The translations under genes and the position numbers were made by a program. Source: Segatella baroniae B14 (GTDB taxonomy: Bacteria; Bacteroidota; Bacteroidia; Bacteroidales; Bacteroidaceae). From it: a stretch of 64,000 nt of DNA. Of this stretch, positions 60,094-64,000 are shown in pieces. Under the pieces are notes generated by a model. That model searched no databases and was not told where the DNA came from. It worked only from the letters and a program-made list of their open reading frames with translations. The stretch is from the NCBI RefSeq assembly GCF_022024235.1, contig NZ_CP091799.1, positions 7,501-71,500 of the forward strand, in the 5' to 3' direction. Each line of letters opens with the position of its first letter. Position 1 is the stretch's first letter.

Positions 60094-62787
60094 TTACAAG
60101 TTGAAATAAAGTTCTGCTCCAAAACTGAAAGTACCCGTATTGCGCTGGGTGAGCGTTGTGGTGGTGCTACTCTTCAGATAAGGCTCATGGTAGAGACAAT
60201 TATTCACATAGAGTGAGAAACCGCCAATCTTGCCAAGTTCCTTGGTCAGGCGGGCTGATAAATTCCATGTAATCGGATTAGAAACAGGATTACTGTCGGT
60301 ATAGGTCTTAGACAGATCACTAATATTGATACCTTCAATCTGAGTCATATCCGATGTTATCTCGTGATACTGCAGATTAGAATCAATCCATCCGATAGGA
60401 TCTTTATCGGCAATATAGCTTTGATTCCAGTTGTGCCAATATACCTGTCCGGTAAACGATGCCACCATTTTGAGAGTTGGTATATTGGTGATGATGCGTA
60501 AGGTATTGACGAACTGACGGTATTTGCTGAAATCAAGACCTGATGGATATACTACCTTGAATGGAGTCAGATTATAGGTCTGTTGTTCTGCAGTAAGTAG
60601 TGAACTCTTCACTGACTCGATGACCGCATCAGTACTCCAAGTCTTCGTTTGTGACCAAGCACCGCTGAAAGCGAATCGGGTGTGAATAGGTTTGATTTCA
60701 CCGAAGTCCATATCAAATTCTATACCTTTGTTCACAGTACTGTTTGTGTTGCCAATCTTACCGGTTGTCATATAGGCAAGGAAGGTACGAGTTGGTTCAT
60801 CTGAACCATAGGTATAGAGATTGTAGCTGTATGTATAATACTCCGTAGCGTTACCAAATCCGTTAGGAGTTCTGTCTTGGTAAGCCAGTACACTGATGCG
60901 TCCGCCCCAAGGTAGTTTTACATCTACACCTGCTTCCACTTTGGTTGTTGTCGCATTCTTCAAATCTTTGCTTCGCTGTACATCGTATACCTCTGTATGA
61001 TAGATAAGCTGTTGGCTTGAAGGATCATTCTGCGGCATATAGTTGAGTGATACACGGTCATCGTATTTCTTATCAGGATAGAGATAGTTTAGACCTGGTG
61101 TTTTGCTATTCATACCGATACCAGCACGGATGTCGAGCCATTTGGTAGCAGAAAAAGCTATGTTCAGACGAGGACTTAGGGCCGTTGTGGCAAGGTCTGA
61201 GAATGGCTGTAAACTGGTAAGGCGCAAACCAAAGTTTATCTTGAGTTTGTTGACACGGTTGATATCCCAGTTGAAGTTGTCTTCTGCATAAGCAGAGAAC
61301 TGGTGGAGGCCTGGTATATCAGAGAAGGCACGTGGTCGGCCATTGGAATTCGGGCGATATGGCAAACTGTCATTGCTGTTATAGTAGCCCTTACCATTGT
61401 TCCAATCGTAATGATAATCGATGCCGACCTTAAAGGTCTGACGAGTTTTGCCCCAGGTTAAGTAGAACGAATCATTAATCTTGGCATAGATGTTTCCAGG
61501 ACGACTCTCTGTATTGCCTTGTGCTAGATAAGAAGTGGTAACCCAGGGCACACTGTAGTAACCAGAAGTGGTTGCTGTAATGATAGGGAGCAAGCCTGTA
61601 GAATTGGTAACGTAACTCGCATTGATATTATCGTTCCAACCCATGCTTACACCAAAAGTATATGAAAGAGAGCGCATCAGAAGTTTGTTTACATTGATGC
61701 GGCCATTATGGGTGAACCCGATATTGACATTCTTGTTTTTAGAATAAGTACCGTCATCTATGGCGTCAGGATCATTGCCTGTCCAATCTTTAGCATACAT
61801 GAATCGGAATTTGGTATCAGTATGCCAGTCACGATTGATATCGTAGCCATAGCCTAAATGGATATTATATCGACTGAAAGAACGAGTCTTCTGACGTGGA
61901 TCACCCCAAGCCTTGGCATAGTCTGCATTAAAATTGAAAATGCCAGCTTTGTTGAGGTTAAATCCTTTGCCTAACGATACGTTTGTCATTTCTGGATTAA
62001 TCTTAGTCTTAAACTGCCATGGAGTAACACCGACTTTAGAATGAACCACTACAAGTCCGCTGGTCAAATCACCATATTCTGCAGAAGGAATACCTCGAAT
62101 GATTTCCACCTGATCGATATTGTCAGCAGCAACCTGGCGCAAGTCTGTACCAACAAAGGCAGAACTGGAGAACTGTCCCTGGGTGAGCGCACCATTGTTC
62201 GATATCGGTACACCATCAATCACAATCTGACTACCAAAGGCACTCGTATTGTTATTGGTTAAGGTACGCAACTGCAAATTTGTTTGAGACGTAAGATCGG
62301 TGTTCCCCATCTTTTGTCCAGGTAGAAGTTGCATGATGTCGGCAAGTGAGGCAGCTTGCAAGTGATCTATGGCCTGACGGTTTACAACAGAGGTTGTAGA
62401 GGCACCTGAAGACTTTTGTTGAGCGGTTACAACGACCTCTTGAAGTGCAAGTGAAGTTGGTGTAAGCCGAATATGAAGATTCATATCTTTGTTCACTTTA
62501 ACAATCGTTTTAGACTCTTCATAGCCTACGTAAGATACGAGAAGAGTATATATACCGTCGGGCACTTTGTCAAGCGAGGCCTTACCATCAGCATCTGTGA
62601 CGGATGTTGCTTGCAGCGGTTCTAACTTCAGTGTGGCCATAATAATAGACTCATGGGTGTTCTTGTCTGTTACCGTCACACCTATCCGATATTTCCCTTC
62701 ATTTTTCTGCGCAAATGTAATGAGCGAAATCAATAGAAGACAAAAAACTAGTGATAGTCTCTTGTAATTACTTGTGTAGAAAATCAT
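60094..62787 (-). CDS. TonB-dependent receptor with carboxypeptidase-like N-terminal domain
   Basis: An 897-residue outer-membrane receptor. Signal MIFYTSNYKRLSLVFCLLLI (through TFAQ), CarboxypepD_reg-like domain to about residue 110 (SYVGYEESK near the end), a TonB-box-like LQEVVVTAQ, plug from about 130 to 250 with VEIIRGIPSAEYGD, then the barrel. It is not a SusC: there is no SusD gene next to it. It imports an unknown ligand, possibly a metal complex given the context. The -7 box at 62821-62828 fixes the start at 62787 rather than 62832. Confidence 0.88.
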   Translation of the reverse strand: MIFYTSNYKRLSLVFCLLLISLITFAQKNEGKYRIGVTVTDKNTHESIIMATLKLEPLQATSVTDADGKASLDKVPDGIYTLLVSYVGYEESKTIVKVNKDMNLHIRLTPTSLALQEVVVTAQQKSSGASTTSVVNRQAIDHLQAASLADIMQLLPGQKMGNTDLTSQTNLQLRTLTNNNTSAFGSQIVIDGVPISNNGALTQGQFSSSAFVGTDLRQVAADNIDQVEIIRGIPSAEYGDLTSGLVVVHSKVGVTPWQFKTKINPEMTNVSLGKGFNLNKAGIFNFNADYAKAWGDPRQKTRSFSRYNIHLGYGYDINRDWHTDTKFRFMYAKDWTGNDPDAIDDGTYSKNKNVNIGFTHNGRINVNKLLMRSLSYTFGVSMGWNDNINASYVTNSTGLLPIITATTSGYYSVPWVTTSYLAQGNTESRPGNIYAKINDSFYLTWGKTRQTFKVGIDYHYDWNNGKGYYNSNDSLPYRPNSNGRPRAFSDIPGLHQFSAYAEDNFNWDINRVNKLKINFGLRLTSLQPFSDLATTALSPRLNIAFSATKWLDIRAGIGMNSKTPGLNYLYPDKKYDDRVSLNYMPQNDPSSQQLIYHTEVYDVQRSKDLKNATTTKVEAGVDVKLPWGGRISVLAYQDRTPNGFGNATEYYTYSYNLYTYGSDEPTRTFLAYMTTGKIGNTNSTVNKGIEFDMDFGEIKPIHTRFAFSGAWSQTKTWSTDAVIESVKSSLLTAEQQTYNLTPFKVVYPSGLDFSKYRQFVNTLRIITNIPTLKMVASFTGQVYWHNWNQSYIADKDPIGWIDSNLQYHEITSDMTQIEGINISDLSKTYTDSNPVSNPITWNLSARLTKELGKIGGFSLYVNNCLYHEPYLKSSTTTTLTQRNTGTFSFGAELYFNL

Positions 62788-62820
62788 GATTCGTTTTTTT
62801 ACTAATTTTAATCTTTGTGA

Positions 62821-62852
62821 CAAATATACCAATAAATTTCTTTAAAAAGCAA
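62821..62852 (-). promoter_or_regulatory. promoter of the TonB module
   Basis: TATATTTG (62828..62821) on minus is the -7 box and TTG (62852..62850) the -33 box, 21 bases apart. A dyad AACAT-TAAT-ATGTT (62851-62864) overlaps the -33 box. Confidence 0.6.
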
Positions 62853-62899
62853 CATTAATATGTTAATTCTTTATTCTTTTAACAGTTATAGTTTGAATT

Positions 62900-62915
62900 T
62901 ACCTACTTGTAGGTA
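62900..62915. promoter_or_regulatory. operator-like palindrome upstream of the TonB module
   Basis: TACCTAC-TT-GTAGGTA, 7-bp perfect arms, about 85 bases upstream of the expected transcript start. It lies between the HMA gene terminator and the TonB promoter, so a regulator of this module could bind. No regulator is encoded next to it. Confidence 0.5.
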
Positions 62916-62939
62916 TCGCAGATAATCGTTTTTAAATAA

Positions 62940-62980
62940 AAAAAGGATAGGTGAGGGAGAATCCCTGGCCTATCCTTTTT
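62940..62980. terminator. terminator after the HMA protein gene
   Basis: AAAAAGGATAGG (62940-62951) pairs with CCTATCCTTTTT (62969-62980), a perfect 12-bp stem with T-runs on both strands. On minus it closes the HMA unit. Confidence 0.85.
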
Positions 62981-63008
62981 TTTGTGCTTGTGATATGGCT
63001 TACTTAAT

Positions 63009-63770
63009 TTATGGTATCCTTTGAAAAGTTAGCCCAAGTACTTGGAGATCTTTTTCTAATTTTTCAGTGGTGGTTCCGATTTGATCTATGAAGTATGTGA
63101 TAGCAAGTGTTTGTTTTTTGACATTGATGGTTGCATCATCCACTCCATTGATGGTGAGTACATTTTCTTCTGTAGCAGAAGTAGCCTGTTCTGCAGGTAA
63201 TTGATAGAGAGCAAACTTGATTTTAGAACTATTGTAATAGTTCGTAGGTGTAAAGCCACTGTCGATTAAAGCTCTACGAATCGTAGCCTTGTCTGTTCGG
63301 TTAGCATCGTATCGGATAAAGAGATAATGTTTGTCAAGATGTGGTGCCAACGAGTCGATACCCGTTAATCCTTGGAGCGCACGAATAGCCTTTTGTGCAT
63401 CTGCTTCGGTTACGATTTCCATGTGTTGGCCATAACCTCGCATAATGATATCGCTGGCGCTATAGGAAGTTGGGTTATACCGAGTACCAATAAGTGGTTT
63501 CTTAATAGAATCTTCACAAGTCACCTCTGGATTATAGCTGATGGTAGCTGTGCGTCTCTCCAGATTGAATTGAATATCGTCTACTCCGTTAATTTTGGTC
63601 AGTTTGTCCATGACTTTATGGGCACAGTCATCACAACGCATACCTTTAATACGTACTGTAAAAGATTGATTTTGTTGTGCACATGCGAATTCGCTTGTGG
63701 TGAAAAGTGCCATGGCGATGAGAGTCATGCGGATGGCTTTTAATCTTATTGTCTTTTTCATCTTCATCAT
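63009..63770 (-). CDS. secreted protein with three HMA-like domains, only the first with CxxC
   Basis: A 253-residue protein with a signal peptide ending about residue 31 (FACAQ). The first domain has the metal motif GMRCDDCAHKVMDKL at about residues 43-57 and a canonical HMA layout (INGVDDIQFNLERRTATISY). About residues 115-180 (EADAQKAIRALQGLTGIDSL onward) and 195-253 (NVLTINGVDDATINVKKQTL) repeat the fold without the cysteines. Periplasmic metal handling is likely, with copper most probable by family. It lies 26 bases after pflA, which precedes it on minus. Confidence 0.82.
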   Translation of the reverse strand: MMKMKKTIRLKAIRMTLIAMALFTTSEFACAQQNQSFTVRIKGMRCDDCAHKVMDKLTKINGVDDIQFNLERRTATISYNPEVTCEDSIKKPLIGTRYNPTSYSASDIIMRGYGQHMEIVTEADAQKAIRALQGLTGIDSLAPHLDKHYLFIRYDANRTDKATIRRALIDSGFTPTNYYNSSKIKFALYQLPAEQATSATEENVLTINGVDDATINVKKQTLAITYFIDQIGTTTEKLEKDLQVLGLTFQRIP

Positions 63771-63796
63771 CTATGTGGTTTTAGAATTTTTTGCTA

Positions 63797-64000
63797 TCAT
63801 GCTCTTTCTTTGAGCGGTACTTGGGCCAGAATGTTTTTAGCATTTTCTATTCGCTCTGGTGTAGGTGTCGGTATGCCTTCTAATGGGTAATCTATACCTA
63901 GCTTTTCATACTTGAAAACACCCAGTGTATGATAGGGCAGTACATCAATGCGCTCGATATTCTTTAGTGTCTTTAGAAATTCGGCGAGTTCTTGTAGATA
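63797..64000 (-). CDS. pflA: pyruvate formate-lyase activating enzyme, 5' part beyond the window
   Basis: The last 67 codons are seen. The end VLPYHTLGVFKYEKLGIDYP and EGIPTPTPERIENAKNIL is the C-terminus of PflA, the radical-SAM enzyme that installs the glycyl radical on pyruvate formate-lyase. The catalytic cluster motif is outside the window. The stop (63797-63799) is 26 bases before the HMA protein gene, so the two may share a transcript. Confidence 0.88.
   Translation of the reverse strand, partial: YLQELAEFLKTLKNIERIDVLPYHTLGVFKYEKLGIDYPLEGIPTPTPERIENAKNILAQVPLKERA

Overview
The window is a chromosomal segment of a low-GC member of the Bacteroidota, order Bacteroidales, most likely a Prevotella/Segatella-type Prevotellaceae (the genus is inference). 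The evidence is the promoter grammar: about twenty start regions carry the Bacteroidota -7 box TAnnTTTG, often with a TTTG -33 box 19-21 bases upstream. Shine-Dalgarno sequences are almost absent. The gene content also fits: a lipidated Omp85 beside TamB, DUF4230, DUF4827, DUF4199, DUF6048, DUF4876 and DUF5686 proteins, a CarboxypepD_reg-type TonB receptor, and an inositol-lipid cluster like the Bacteroides BT_1522-BT_1526 locus. Most of the window is ordinary core genome. Accessory features are one IS30 element, a duplicated tRNA-Ser with gene relics, and an outer-membrane TonB module.

Layout. 1-2.5 kb: initiator tRNA, then tetR-fabG-rluA on plus. 2.5-9.6 kb: tamB-tamL. 9.6-14.4 kb: nucleotidyltransferase, nrnA-like phosphoesterase, a DUF4112 protein (minus), DUF4827 lipoprotein and glmM. 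14.5-19.4 kb (minus): DUF2723 glycosyltransferase-like protein, polysaccharide deacetylase, queG. 19.5-28.3 kb (minus): one tightly packed run cysE-rlmL-dppIV-purD-membrane protein-yqaA-znuA-znuC, with an IS30 abutting its promoter. 29.5-31.9 kb (minus): four overlapping genes for inositol phospho- and sphingolipid synthesis. 32-36.5 kb (plus): DUF5686 outer-membrane protein, an orphan response regulator and a LacI regulator. 37-43.9 kb: an amino acid symporter, two DUF4230 proteins, small proteins, ribH, a TPR protein, a frameshifted recF and a DUF721 protein. 43.4-52.6 kb (minus): folate cyclo-ligase, ctpA-type protease, dCMP deaminase and M3 peptidase in one run; then DUF4199-GT2-lipoprotein-DUF6048-apbE-crp in another. 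52.8-53.0 kb: SRP RNA and tRNA-Thr in one transcript. 53.1-55.7 kb: mutS2. 55.8-57.3 kb: two identical tRNA-Ser genes 1320 bases apart flanking an esterase and a broken gene. 57.4-64 kb (minus): TonB receptor, DUF4876 lipoprotein and barrel protein, preceded by a secreted three-repeat HMA protein and the 3' part of pflA.

Functional themes. Envelope biogenesis dominates: TamB-TamL, the inositol-lipid genes, DUF5686, GlmM, GT2 and the C-terminal protease. The candidate least explained by known biology is the 57.4-63.8 kb TonB/DUF4876/barrel module. It has a 16-base operator-like palindrome upstream and a secreted HMA protein whose second and third repeats have lost their metal-binding cysteines. 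Other notable signals are a one-base frameshift in recF, a TetR operator and a LacI operator each inside its own promoter, a CGC-containing signature downstream of the -7 box in all stable-RNA promoters, an ffs-tRNA-Thr transcript, and four tandem 22-base units after the lacI-type gene. No CRISPR array, prophage or restriction system was seen.
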